A stretch of 64,000 nt of DNA from Eutreptiella sp. 'Long Island Sound 2002'. Lineage: Eukaryota; Euglenozoa; Euglenophyceae; Eutreptiales; Eutreptiaceae. Where the stretch lies: assembly GCA_964036045.1 (NCBI GenBank), contig OZ038383.1, positions 33,809,394-33,873,393 on the forward strand. Reading direction: 5' to 3'. Below the pieces are notes generated by a model. It did no database searches, was not told the DNA's origin, and worked only from the letters and a program-made list of their open reading frames with translations. The position numbers and the translations under genes were made by a program. Shown here in pieces: positions 54,208-64,000 of the stretch (position 1 is its first letter; every line of letters begins with the position of its first letter).

Positions 54208-56664
54208 ACGGGGTCCTGCACCAAGCCTCACCAACCGGATACCTGTACCAAGGCCACGGTTCACCCCTCCACTCCCTGGGAAATGAAGTCCTCAAAGCGT
54301 GCTGAAGCCGGTTCGGACCCCCGTGGCCATCTTGGGGTCACTTGGGGTGTGTATCTATGTGCCGGCAAGCCGCCATTGGCTGATATCATACTCTCCCATC
54401 CACCTGATCTAACCCGATGTGATAGTGTGATAGGTTTGGCCATTCCGGCTATGAGCGGCCATATTCAGTACCGAGCTGCCGCCAGCGGAGATATATATAT
54501 CAGAATATCAGGAATCAACAGGGTTTTATTATCATAATGTTTCCGTAATTTTTCAGCCTTTCGTTCTGATGGTCAATGTATCGGCGACTGTCAGTTGGCT
54601 CGTGATTTTGCGTTAACCGATTGGTTAACTGTTATTTCCAGATATTTTGGCGGAAACCCCGATGAAGGGTCAGATTTCATCAGTAAAGGGTTCGTTGCTT
54701 CCGCAATTTTCTAAATATGCACTCGAAATTTTATTCTGAATTTTTCGCGATGTCGAAATCAGATTTTCGACTTCGACATCGCCGCACTTGATTTGGTCTT
54801 CTTCGAGTGGTCATACTCTTTTCCCTATGCCCGAATCAGGTTTCCCTTATACTTGCCACCCATTTGACTTGGAGATATAAGGGAAACAAATATGAATCGT
54901 GGGACCACTTTGAAGGGCCATATTTACCAGCGAGTGTGAGGAAAGAGAATAAGGAAAGTTGCGTTGCAAGCGCCTTGGTCTCAACTTAATTTGGGATGCA
55001 TCAAACGCCTTTGGTGTGTCCACATTCCCTGTGTAGCAAGGGATAATGGTCAAGAGGGTATAAAGTGATATATAACTCTTGGACCGTGCAACCGAATATT
55101 TTAATGCGACTTTCGAGTGTACCGCATGAGTGTTGGGGTTGCATAGATACTTTTCTTGGGTTCCTACGCATTTTTAACGTGAAGTTATGTCCATGGAGGG
55201 ACATGGCATATCATGGTGGGAGCCACTTTTGAGGGTATGTTTTATATGCATGGTATATGTCTTGATATGCTCACGCCCATGTTATATATCTTCGTGTGGC
55301 CGAAGAGATGGGGAGCCATACGTGACAAGGGCTTTGCCCATGTCCCAATTGTGGAATTCAAAGCGCTAGACTAAGTCTACCGCGTATGTATTGCTCATGG
55401 TATGTTTGGCAAAGAGATTCATGAGTGCACTCCCATTTTGATGGGGCATGTAGATATGGGTGGCGAAGGTATCTCCATGCGCCCGATTGGGGATCCAAGT
55501 GGGGGAATTGTTCGCAAATGGTTCCAATCATTTGTGTATTGAACCATGAGCGGATATCATGGGTGAGCATAGAGATATACTATCATGACAACTTTGTATT
55601 TGGACATATTTTCATGTTTTTGATCTCAATTTTTGCTCATTTTTGTGTTTTATGTGCTCAACTGGTTGGCTAACAGTAAAGTGCCTAGAGATCCGTGAAC
55701 TATGGTATGTTGCTTATATGTTGGCATATGCTTCGGTGTTGCACCTCACCATATGCCGGATCACGTAGTCACTTTGGCTTGGTACACGAGGCCTCACAAA
55801 ATTAGGTCTCAATTTCATGAGCTGACTTGTGAAGCATGCCATGTACATAACCGGAGGGGTTTCGGACCCCATGATGGGATATTCTTGGGCATGGACATTT
55901 GGTCTATATCACCCTTGTATATTACTTTCCGGTTTGACACGTGCATGGAGCATTTGGATATTTGCCGTATGCATTTTTGAGTATATAATTGACTTTTGGA
56001 CATAATGGTGTGATTTGCCTGATTTTGCCATGTTGTGAGGTCATCTTCGTGGGGCAGTTCTCCAAGCCCATTCAACTCCAAGTCCAACCAAGGTTATGTC
56101 AGGGTAGGGCATGGTCCTGAGTGCCACTCTAGGCCATGACACGCCACCTCCCCTATTGGGCTAGGACTTTGAGGCTTGGGGGTGAACACATTTTTGGGGT
56201 TTGTGTATTGACTTGTGACACATGGCATTCAGCCATCTCATTTGACCTGGTTCAGGGGAATATGTTGGTGAGTCAAGGGAAGGTCTTGAAGCCAGAGAAT
56301 GAGGGGTTTATGGCCGTGAATGTGTATGTTTACCTCTTTCCCCAACTTTGCTTTATTTGTGTTCATATGCCAATTTCAGGGCTTTCTTCTTTGGTGCAAT
56401 TCTTGTACATGCCCGCCATCGTGGGACCATCGATGTGCTGAACGAAAGCCCGCCATTTGGATTGGATTGTGGATTGGGTTATTGCTGTAGTTGTGGGGTC
56501 TGGTTGCTGTTCAGGGTTGAAGGAGGATTGTATTTTCTATTTTCTATATTTTTGGATTTGGACCCTGAAATTTGAGGAATGCAATCGTTGATCCGGAGTA
56601 AGTCAGCAGGGGTTACAGGCGGAAGGGGCACAGCGGGGGCCGGACCTGGTAGGGACCTTCTTTA
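54208..56664. other. Non-coding stretch, probably including the 5' LTR of element D
   Basis: No gene is recognisable. The AT-rich part before 56665 should contain the LTR of element D, because the primer site follows, but the second LTR lies outside the window and the LTR start cannot be determined. The 3' UTR of element F may occupy the first few hundred bases. Confidence 0.5.
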
Positions 56665-56676
56665 TGGTAGCAGAGG
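56665..56676 (+). promoter_or_regulatory. Element D primer binding site
   Basis: TGGTAGCAGAGG is identical to the primer site of element B and complementary to the 3' end of initiator Met-tRNA. It marks the end of the 5' LTR. The open gag frame reads through it from 56579, so the true gag start must lie downstream. Confidence 0.85.
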
Positions 56677-58759
56677 CGTACCTGCTGCCCCTACCTACCG
56701 CCGACCCGGGGACTTGGGCCCTTATGAGCCCTGCCCAAGTACGCCCCGGGTGCGTATTGTAGACTCGGTGGAGACCACGCCGGAGATTGGAGCCATAGAG
56801 GAACCGAGACGTTCAAGAGCATGGCGAACTCCGGAAGTTGAAGCCCGAAGAGAACTACGACATTCGGGAAGAGGAGGACGTGACATGGAGGACCTGGTTT
56901 CCATGTGTGAGCGTCGCTGCCGAAAGGCATGCAACGTCCGCTCCGCCGCGGAGGACTCTGATGAGGCCTGCCATTCAGGCAGCAGTGGAGGACGGGCCCG
57001 GCGCTACCGGAAGCGCGGGTCACCCAAGTCCGCGGCAAGAGACGCCGGGGCTATGGATACGGACCCTAGCCCGGTCAGGCTGTGGGAATCCGAGGGGCAC
57101 TCCGAGGGCTATCGGACAGCCTACGAGCCACCTTCGGAGTCGAAGATGTCCGCGCCGATCGCCAGGTCGCATACGGCCCCCGAGCCCGCCCTGAAGCACG
57201 ACGCCGAGGGCTTGGAGAGGCCAGCCAGGGCCCGGACGGCACCTGTGCCCCGGCACACGGTACCAGAGACGGACGCCATTGGCGATACGCCTTTGGGCGA
57301 TGAGTCTGAGGTGCCGGGAACCGCGGGATGCGCTGAATCCGGCGGAAAGCACGCTGCATGCCACTGCGAGCACGTGTCCTTCCTCATGGGCAAGTACCCG
57401 AAGATGGGGATGGACGCCATCGTGCATCGCCTTGACCGCCTGGACAACGCCAAGGACGGTCTAGAGGAGGACGTGGCGGGGATCCTGGACGACCAGTCGG
57501 CCGCGGAGAAAGACATGGAGGAGCTGCGAGCGGAACGGGACCGGTACCGGGAGAATCTGGTGCTGGCCCTGGAGAAGCAGCAGCGAGTGGTGGACAGCCT
57601 CCTCCACCTGGTGGAGGACATGTCGGGACGCCTGAAAAGGCTAGAGGAGCTACAGCCCCTCGCCTCGGGTCCGGAGCTCCCGGCAAAGCCGGCCGCGGCA
57701 GAGCTGGTGGAGCGGGTTAAGACCCCCAGGAGCGCCATGGATGAACCCATGGGCGGCCCTGCAGAGGCACCCTACGCGCCTCCGCGTGTTGACCCGGGTG
57801 CGCTGCCGTTTGTTCCCATGTTCAGCGAATCCACAATGCTCGGGGAACACACGGCACCGGCTGGGTCCATGCGGGAAGGGCACGTAACCACGGACCCGAG
57901 GAGCCTGACAGTACAGATGTCCCATGCCGCCCAGGGTGTACCGATCACGACGAATATGGTAGTTTTTGCGGAAGAGAAGATCCAGAGCCAGACCATGCAG
58001 GGGCGAACCATGGGAAGCGCCGACGGACATGGTCGAGGTCATCCAAGCGGAAACCTGTGGGCGAAGGACCCCAACACGGGGATATGGACGGCCGACGGAG
58101 CAAGTCCTTCGCGCATTCCAAACCCCATGGGTTCAGACCCAAATGGACCGCACTCCATGGAGGAGAGGGATGTACGGGGAGTGTACTCACACCCCCCGGC
58201 CACAGGTGGTATCCGTCTCGGTGGAGTGGTGGCTGGGGACGTCGGAGACGCCATCAGGATTGACGACCTCAGGGGAATCAAAATCCCCTACTACGATGGC
58301 AACCCCTCCAACCTGGACGACTTCATCCTGGATTGGGAGGACTTCGCCGAGGAGGTCGTCGGCGAGATGCGGGGAGCGCCGCGGGACAAGTGGGTATGCC
58401 GGACATTCCCACACCGGCTGGCGCAGGACCTGAAGGAGGAGCTGCGGGATCAGATCCGGGAGGGAGGGATCCGAACGGAGCAGGCCTGCCTCCAGTGGTT
58501 GGAGGATGAGGAGCGGGTGGACGCTCCGAACCAGAAGCTGGAGGACTTGTGGTCCATCCCGCTGCCGCTGGACCGCGGTGAGTTGCGGGTCCGGGAGTGG
58601 AACCGGTACCTGCGGAAGTACCGACGGAGCCTCAAGATGGTGGAGGACTGGAACGAGGCCAGCGAGATCCGCCACCTGCTGAAGGACGTCCTCTTCGGCA
58701 ACTGGAAGAGGAGAGTGGAGGACGAGGAAAAGGGAGAGCGAAGAAGGGCGTGGCGGTGA
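56677..58759 (+). CDS. Element D gag, matrix and capsid part
   Basis: The frame is open from upstream of the primer site; a likely start is the ATG in DMEDLVSMCERRC (about 56884). An Arg/Ser/Pro-rich N-terminus is followed by a coiled coil (about 57380-57640, for example MEELRAERDRYRENLVLAL). The capsid begins with IKIPYYDGNPSNLDDFILDW at about 58280, the usual Ty3 capsid opening, and continues as helices rich in Glu and Arg. It ends at TGA 58757-58759; coding continues in another frame from about 58740. Confidence 0.85.
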
Positions 58760-59679
58760 GGATCATGGCGGCGGAGGATACCCATGCGGGTATCATGGAG
58801 TTCTTCAGGAGGAACCCTGGCGAGCCCAACCGGATGTTGGGACTGAAGAACGCCGTGTACGTGGAGGTATTTCGAGACACCATGGGGCAAAGGTTGCTGC
58901 GCCTCAACAACGTGGGGTGGAGTCGCGGGGGGCCGCTGAGGATGCAGGTCATCTTCGCCGGCATGAGCCTGGACGAGATCGTGAAGTACATCACGGTGGA
59001 GTTGAAGCTCAATGCGAAGAATGAGGCCCACGTGCAGGATCGACAAGGCCATGGACAACGAGGCCACCGAGAAGAACGCCATCATCGGGAGATCCAGGAG
59101 GACACGGCCAACTCTGCGGAGGATGGTAGTGGAAGTGGCCAAGACCACTGGTCCCCGGAGGATCACGAGGAGGCCCATTTCTTCGCGTTTGTGGCGCACA
59201 ACGTGAAGAACCATGGGCAGGATCGGTCCAGATGGAGCCAGGTGGGACCCAGGAAGAACAGAGAGCCAAGGAGGATCGGGAACCCACCGCTCTCGTTCCG
59301 GGAGTACAGGTCTCAGCACGACGGGTGCTGGGTCTGTTATGGCAAGGGAAACAACCATGCACACGACCACCGTCAGTGCAAGGTGTATGAGGCGGACAAG
59401 AAGGCCTACTTCGCAGCCCACCCCGAGAATAATCCCAAGGAGCAGCGGATTTTCGACTGGAAGGCGAAGGGCTGAGACGGGGGAATCCGCCAAGGCAAAG
59501 GCCAAGGAAAAGGCGGAGGAAGAGGCTATGGTGGTGGACCTGGCCAAGACCGACGAGTGAGGTCGATCGAGGAAGTTGCTGAGGACATGTTGAGGACGTT
59601 AGAGGAACTCAAAGCCCAGCAACGTGGTGGACAAAGTCCTGGCGGATCGCAGCCGGAAGGGGCTGCGGGAAGTCAAGTC
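58740..59679 (+). pseudogene. Element D gag, C-terminal capsid and nucleocapsid part
   Basis: In this frame the capsid finishes (FFRRNPGEPNRMLGLKNAVY, FAGMSLDEIVKYITVEL) and a zinc knuckle follows: CWVCYGKGNNHAHDHRQC, CX2CX8HX4C, longer than the usual CX2CX4HX4C. A TGA at 59473-59475 (AKG-stop-DGGIRQG) is followed in the same frame by an RGG-like tail (GKGGGRGYGGGPGQ). The segment ends at TAG 59680-59682, directly in frame with protease. The two stops are either mutations or readthrough sites. Confidence 0.78.
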
Positions 59680-59682
59680 TAG

Positions 59683-61011
59683 AGGAGCCCCCACGGAGGT
59701 GGGACCTCGGAGGTCTCTCCTCCGAAAATCAGTGGAATCCCAGAGAAAGCGAAGGCACATCGGGTGCCGAAAAAGGCTCCAGAAGAGCCAAAACCACTGA
59801 ATTTCGCCACTCCCAACCCCTGGAGCGCCCTGCCAAGGGAAGTACATGTGGGTACGGGACATGGCAAGAAGGAAGGAGCAACCACGGAGAGCCCCGTGGA
59901 CGGGCAGGACCAACCCAAGATCTACACCATCCGTGACCATACCCTTGAAGTCCTGATGCATGCCGTGAGAGTCGTCCATACACCTCATGGCAACGAGCGG
60001 CAGTTGCACTTGAAAGTGCGAGTACGGTGCCGACGAGAGGAAAAAGTGGTGGATGTGTTGGTGGATACGGGTGCCCAGGTGAGCCTGGTCCGGAGAGGGT
60101 TGTTCAAGGAGGAACTCCTGCAGCCCAGCCGGAGACCGGTGCGCCTGAAGGTCGCCAACGGAGAGATTATGGGTGGTGGCACCCATGAGGCCACTATCAG
60201 TATGGAATTCTGGGAACATGAGCGCTTGAACCACCCTGATCTGGCGAAGAGAAGCACTCTATCCGGGAACTTCTATGTGGCCGACATTACAGATTGGGAT
60301 ATGATCATGGGGTATGACTTCATGGTGGCAAACGCCATTGGAGCCCTTCCCCATCGTGCAACGCTGGTCCGTGAGGATGATGAATGCCTCACATGGCTGT
60401 CCACGGACTATGCATGCGGATCATCCCAATGGAATGCTGAGGAAGAGGATCGGATCGTCCAAGCGGTGCAAGCTGTGGGTGCCAAGTCCAGAGGAGACCG
60501 TGGAGTTCAGCTCACGGAGTATGGAATGGCGCCGCAGGTGTATGCCAGGATGATCCAGACGCTGGGAGCCGAAGCGCCCGAGACGGACGGCTTCGCTTCC
60601 CGGGATGCCCCACTTTTGCGGAAGTGTAGGAGGCATTGGCATCGAGGAGACTCAGCCTGGCATAGGCATTGGGGTTTGAAGGAGTGGGGATCCATGTATT
60701 GGCATGGCTCCCTGGACAATACCAGACGTACGGTGGAGAAGATCATCGCGGATAGGGCGAAGGGGATCCTGGTCATAACCGGCATAGGATCCACCCCATG
60801 TCCGCTGGAGGGTCTCAAGTCGACGCTGGACTCCATCACCCTCAACGAGATGTCTTTCGGGCCAGAGGAGGAGTTGTTCATCGACGCCAAGGGTGTATCA
60901 ATGCCCTCCCCGGGTCAAGCGTGGGGTACCAAGGCTTTCCTGGTGGATGGGGCGCAAGCCCAGCCCACGGGTGATGAAGCATTCATCCGTAGGGTGGAGC
61001 GGTGCCCATGA
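59683..61011 (+). CDS. Element D protease and Dam-methyltransferase-like segment
   Basis: Retropepsin motifs are VVDVLVDTGAQVSLVR (catalytic DTG, about 60055) and DWDMIMGYDFMV. Further on, DGFASRDAPLLRKCRRHW, SAWHRHWGLKEW and ADRAKGILVITGI (about 60590-60790) follow the order of the Dam-like segments of elements A, B and DIRS. Here the N/H-P-P motif is replaced by YWHGS, so catalysis is lost. The frame ends in ATGA (61008-61011), overlapping the RT start, which suggests stop-restart or a frameshift. It is in frame with the gag tail across the TAG at 59680. Confidence 0.75.
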   Translation, partial: RSPHGGGTSEVSPPKISGIPEKAKAHRVPKKAPEEPKPLNFATPNPWSALPREVHVGTGHGKKEGATTESPVDGQDQPKIYTIRDHTLEVLMHAVRVVHTPHGNERQLHLKVRVRCRREEKVVDVLVDTGAQVSLVRRGLFKEELLQPSRRPVRLKVANGEIMGGGTHEATISMEFWEHERLNHPDLAKRSTLSGNFYVADITDWDMIMGYDFMVANAIGALPHRATLVREDDECLTWLSTDYACGSSQWNAEEEDRIVQAVQAVGAKSRGDRGVQLTEYGMAPQVYARMIQTLGAEAPETDGFASRDAPLLRKCRRHWHRGDSAWHRHWGLKEWGSMYWHGSLDNTRRTVEKIIADRAKGILVITGIGSTPCPLEGLKSTLDSITLNEMSFGPEEELFIDAKGVSMPSPGQAWGTKAFLVDGAQAQPTGDEAFIRRVERCP

Positions 61012-62318
61012 AGGTCATGTTTGAGCCCAAGGAGGGGACGCATCAGCCTATCGATGGCATTGACGTCCTGTCCCACGCCGAGATCGACGACGTCGTCAAC
61101 TACATGCGGATGGAGATGCACGACCGTGCGGCAGCCAAGAAGAGGCGGGCCATGGTCACATCCCCGCATTGGTGGGATGACAAGATGTTGGTTACCGGCA
61201 AGTACGAGAAGGATGATTTCGTGGCGAGGGTCATGGATCACATCGGGGACCAATACGATGGTCCGGTTGGGTCGGACCCACCAACGTGGGGTTTTCCAAG
61301 AGTGGGAACCGGTAGCGACGAGCACCAGCCCGAGGCCGCAAATTTTAGAAGATTATCGGTGGGAATCGCGACCCACGACGATGAAGACGGCATATCGGAC
61401 GAGGAGAAGTCGGACTCGGACCCAGAAGAGGCCTATACCGCAGTGCGGTCGGTTGTATCGATACCGAAGCAAGCGGCTGAAGAGGCTCAGGAGAACCCGA
61501 AGGTCGCCGAGCTGAAGGAGAGGCTGATCAATGCCTATCCGCGGCTATTCAGTGGCGTCGCCAACAAGAACCCTCCAGATCGTTGGAGGTTTTGCACAGC
61601 GAGGATCAAGCTGAAGCCGAACCCCAAGATCTATCGTCATCGCGAGTACCAACTTCAGGGCGATCGGGCCGAGGCCATGAAGAAGCTGTTGGCCGAGTTC
61701 ATTGAGCGGGGCTGGATCGAACCCTCCGCCAGTGAGTGGGCCAGCCCAGCCTTAATCGTGCCCAAGAAGGAGAAGGGCGAGTGGAGGCTGGTGGTGGATT
61801 ACAGGGGTTTGAACGAGCAGACCGCGCACGACTCGTACTCGCTTCCCCTGATCGACTCCATCCTCCAAAAGCAACAGAAAAAGCGGATTTTCACGGTGTT
61901 AGACCTGAAACACGGCTATCACCAGATGCCGCTACACCCGGACTCCAGGCCCTGCACAGCGATGTCGACGCCGCTGGGGCCCATGCAGTGGAAAGTGGTG
62001 CCCATGGGCGCCAAGAATGGCAACGCCGCTTTCCAGCGCATGATGGAGGACCTACTCGGTCCTGTCGGGGACTGTGCCGACCCCTTCGTGGATGACATCA
62101 TCATCGGGTCCGGCACAGAGAACATGACTGAGGACGAGCTCATCGAAGCGCATGAGAAGGATCTGCGCCGAATGCTCAGCGAGCCCGACAAGCACAACAT
62201 GGTGTGCAAGCCCACCAAAGCCTCACTCTTCGTGAAGGAAGTGGAGTTCGCGGGTCACGTGGTTGGTCACGGGCAACGCCGTCCCATGCCTGGGAAACTG
62301 GCGTCCCTGAACCACTGA
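61008..62318 (+). CDS. Element D reverse transcriptase
   Basis: An acidic linker of ~190 residues precedes RT. Motifs: SPALIVPKKEKGEWRLVVDY, FTVLDLKHGYHQMPL (first Asp), MQWKVVPMGAKNGNAAFQRM and DPFVDDIIIGSG (VDD), then FVKEVEFAGHVVGHGQRR. The frame is intact from the ATG at 61008 to a frameshift near 62290; the connection (RSFMGFCNYYSGYVRMYAEL) continues in the next frame. Confidence 0.93.
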   Translation: MKVMFEPKEGTHQPIDGIDVLSHAEIDDVVNYMRMEMHDRAAAKKRRAMVTSPHWWDDKMLVTGKYEKDDFVARVMDHIGDQYDGPVGSDPPTWGFPRVGTGSDEHQPEAANFRRLSVGIATHDDEDGISDEEKSDSDPEEAYTAVRSVVSIPKQAAEEAQENPKVAELKERLINAYPRLFSGVANKNPPDRWRFCTARIKLKPNPKIYRHREYQLQGDRAEAMKKLLAEFIERGWIEPSASEWASPALIVPKKEKGEWRLVVDYRGLNEQTAHDSYSLPLIDSILQKQQKKRIFTVLDLKHGYHQMPLHPDSRPCTAMSTPLGPMQWKVVPMGAKNGNAAFQRMMEDLLGPVGDCADPFVDDIIIGSGTENMTEDELIEAHEKDLRRMLSEPDKHNMVCKPTKASLFVKEVEFAGHVVGHGQRRPMPGKLASLNH

Positions 62319-64000
62319 AGAAGCCCCAGACCATCAGCGAACTCCGGTCCTTCATGGGGTTCTGCAATTACTATTCGGGCTATGTCCGGATGTATGCAGA
62401 ACTGTCGGGGCCGCTGCACAAGATGTTGCAGGTGGGCAAGTTCGATGGCCGGAAGGGGAGCAAGAAGAAGCTTGCCTGAACCCCTGAGGCTGAGGATGCG
62501 TTCAACCGCCTGAAGGAGCGACTCCTGGGGCAGTTGGGGCTGTTCCTGGTGGTCCCGGATCAGGGATTCGTGCTACGGACAGACACCTCGGACTATGCCG
62601 TGGGGGCAGCCCTCGAGCAAGTCCGGGACGACGGGACTCATGTTCCCGTGGCGTTTTGGAGCAGGATCCTGGCCGAGGGCCAACGCCGAACATGGACCGC
62701 GAGGGAGAAAGAGACATACGCCATTGTATGTGCGCTCAGGAAGTGGTCTGGCCACATCGGACTGCAGCCGGTGGTGGTTTGCACGGACCACCAGTCCCTA
62801 CAGAGCTGGCACAAGGAGCATGTCGACACCCCCTCAGGACCAGCGGCTAGGAGGGCCCGATGGCACGAGACGTTCGCCAAGTTCGACCTCAGCGTCGTGT
62901 ACGTCCCGGGGAAGGACAACACTGTGGCAGATTGCCTCAGTCGCTGGGCCTACCCCGCGGGCAAGGCGTGGATGGACATATCCAGCCATGGCAACGCTGA
63001 GGAGACTGGGCAGGCGAAGCGCATCATCGAGATGGAGAAGACCATGGAACAAGAGGGGGTCAAGTGCTTTGTGGTGATGGCAAACCGTACGGACCTGGCC
63101 AAGTTCCGGGGCGCCCGCGTCCAAGCTATTCGGGAGGAAACCCTCGAGCAATGGATGGTGGCCCCTGTAGAGCTAGTCAGGTCGGTGCTCACAGAGGACT
63201 GGTCAGATGACTACGCGGCATCCGAGCACTCGAGCAAGTACTGGAATGCCGTGAGCGCCCCGTCGGACGACGAGTGGCCTGAGGGCTTGACCGAAGATGG
63301 GGACAAGTTGTTCCTCAAGGACAAGCTGCTGGTGCCCGAGAACCGAGTGGAGGAACTCATTGACCATTGGCACAACGCCCAGCTCATGCACCCTGGTCGA
63401 GACAAGATGCAGCAGGACCTGGAGTGGCGTTTCAAGTTCCCTCCGGGGTACTACGCCATCCTGGATAAGTACTGCAGCGACTGTGCCGTGTGTCGGGCCA
63501 CGAAGAGCCCCGACCACTCCACAGCGGGCAACCCGGTGTATACGGCTATACCGGAGGCCCCTATGCGGTCCGTGGCCATGGATGTATTCGCCATGCCTGA
63601 GGTCACCGTGGAAGGAGAGACCTACGACTGTGTCATCCTAGCGGTGGATGGGCACAGTGGGTATATCGTGGCGGTCCCTGGCAAGAAGTCCAAGAAGAAG
63701 GACAAGAAGGACAAGCATGGAGTGGGGCTGCAGGCCAAGACCGTCGCTAATGCCATGATCAGGCATTGGCTGACGATTTTCGATGTCCCAGCTGTCATCT
63801 GCAGCGATCGGGGCAGTCAATTCGTGGCGACGTGGTTCAAGACGATGTACAAGCACATGGGGACTCGGCACGCCAAGACCGTGGCATACCACAGCCGGTC
63901 GAATGGCCGGGCTGAGGTGGCCGGGCGGCAGATGTTCGAGAAGTTCTGCCAGCTGCACATCGACGAACCAGGCCGGAATTGGTACAATTCGCTGTGGAGG
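62319..64000 (+). pseudogene. Element D RNase H and integrase, runs off the window
   Basis: After a frameshift the frame is open to the window end apart from TGA at 62477-62479, where Trp is expected (LA-stop-TPEAEDAFNRLKE). RNase H: FVLRTDTSDYAVGAALEQ (Asp), TAREKETYAIVCAL (Glu), VVCTDHQSLQ (Asp), ending VYVPGKDNTVADCLSRW. Integrase zinc domain: HWHNAQLMHPGRDKM and CSDCAVC. Catalytic core: VAMDVFAMPE (Asp), VICSDRGSQFV (Asp) and SNGRAEVAGR (Glu). A Lys-rich loop (KKSKKKDKKDK) is inserted in the core between the first two Asp residues. The C-terminal domain lies beyond 64000. Confidence 0.9.

Larger units (their letters stand above)
56665..64000 (+). mobile_element. Element D: Ty3-type LTR retrotransposon, cut by window edge
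   Basis: The order is primer site, gag, zinc knuckle, protease, Dam-like segment, RT, RNase H, integrase, with the window ending inside the integrase core. The protein sequences are distant from A and B, so it is a third Ty3 lineage. Breaks are few: frameshifts near 58740 and 62290, TGA at 59473 and 62477, TAG at 59680. It is the best preserved Ty3 copy here. Confidence 0.88.

Noticed and set aside
42379-62479. UGA read as tryptophan
   Set aside because: Three TGA at Trp sites are suggestive, but TGA also ends gag frames (34137, 58757) and disrupts other residues (41285). Decay explains all cases.

Overview
The window is eukaryotic nuclear DNA made almost entirely of transposable elements. 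I found no bacterial operons, rRNA or tRNA genes, CRISPR arrays or convincing single-copy host genes. The mix of element types (DIRS-type, Ty3-type LTR and two kinds of non-LTR element, several nested) suggests a large, repeat-rich genome, for example of an alga or another protist. The sequence does not fix the species.

Layout. 1-4881 holds no recognisable gene, only degenerate tandem repeats. 4882-9483 (+) is a DIRS-type element with inverted ends, an internal complementary region, gag, RT-RNase H, a Dam-methyltransferase-like segment and a tyrosine recombinase; its gag carries a 219-bp insert with inverted ends. 9484-11239 is non-coding. 11240-12335 and 37152-38300 are two halves of one old Ty3 element (C), split by element A. 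Element A (12336-37151, minus strand) is a Ty3-type retrotransposon with two LTRs, PBS and polypurine tract. It encodes a coiled-coil gag with two zinc knuckles, aspartic protease, dUTPase, a Dam-like segment, RT, RNase H and integrase. Element A is itself interrupted by element E (21920-30860, minus strand), a GC-rich, apparently 5'-truncated non-LTR element flanked by a 709-bp direct duplication of A; E encodes an RNase H protein and a 1534-residue protein with a Ulp1/C48-like cysteine peptidase pattern. One LTR of A also carries a 266-bp inverted-repeat insertion.

From about 38600 to 46843 (+) lies element B, a decayed chromodomain-bearing Ty3 element related to C. 47679-54207 (+) is element F, a non-LTR retrotransposon whose ORF1 ends in an AlkB-like 2-oxoglutarate dioxygenase domain and whose ORF2 encodes an APE endonuclease and RT. 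From 56665 to the window end (+) is element D, a third Ty3 lineage, cut by the window edge inside integrase.

The pattern that ties the window together is a segment resembling phage-type DNA N6-adenine methyltransferase (D-x-F-A ... W ... N/H-P-P ... hydrophobic strand). It occurs in the DIRS element and, between protease and RT, in all three pol-bearing Ty3 elements. Together with the dUTPase, the AlkB domain and the C48-like peptidase, it suggests that retroelements of this genome repeatedly acquired enzymes acting on DNA, nucleotides or protein modification. Most reading frames carry a few stops or frameshifts, so the copies look recently to moderately decayed.
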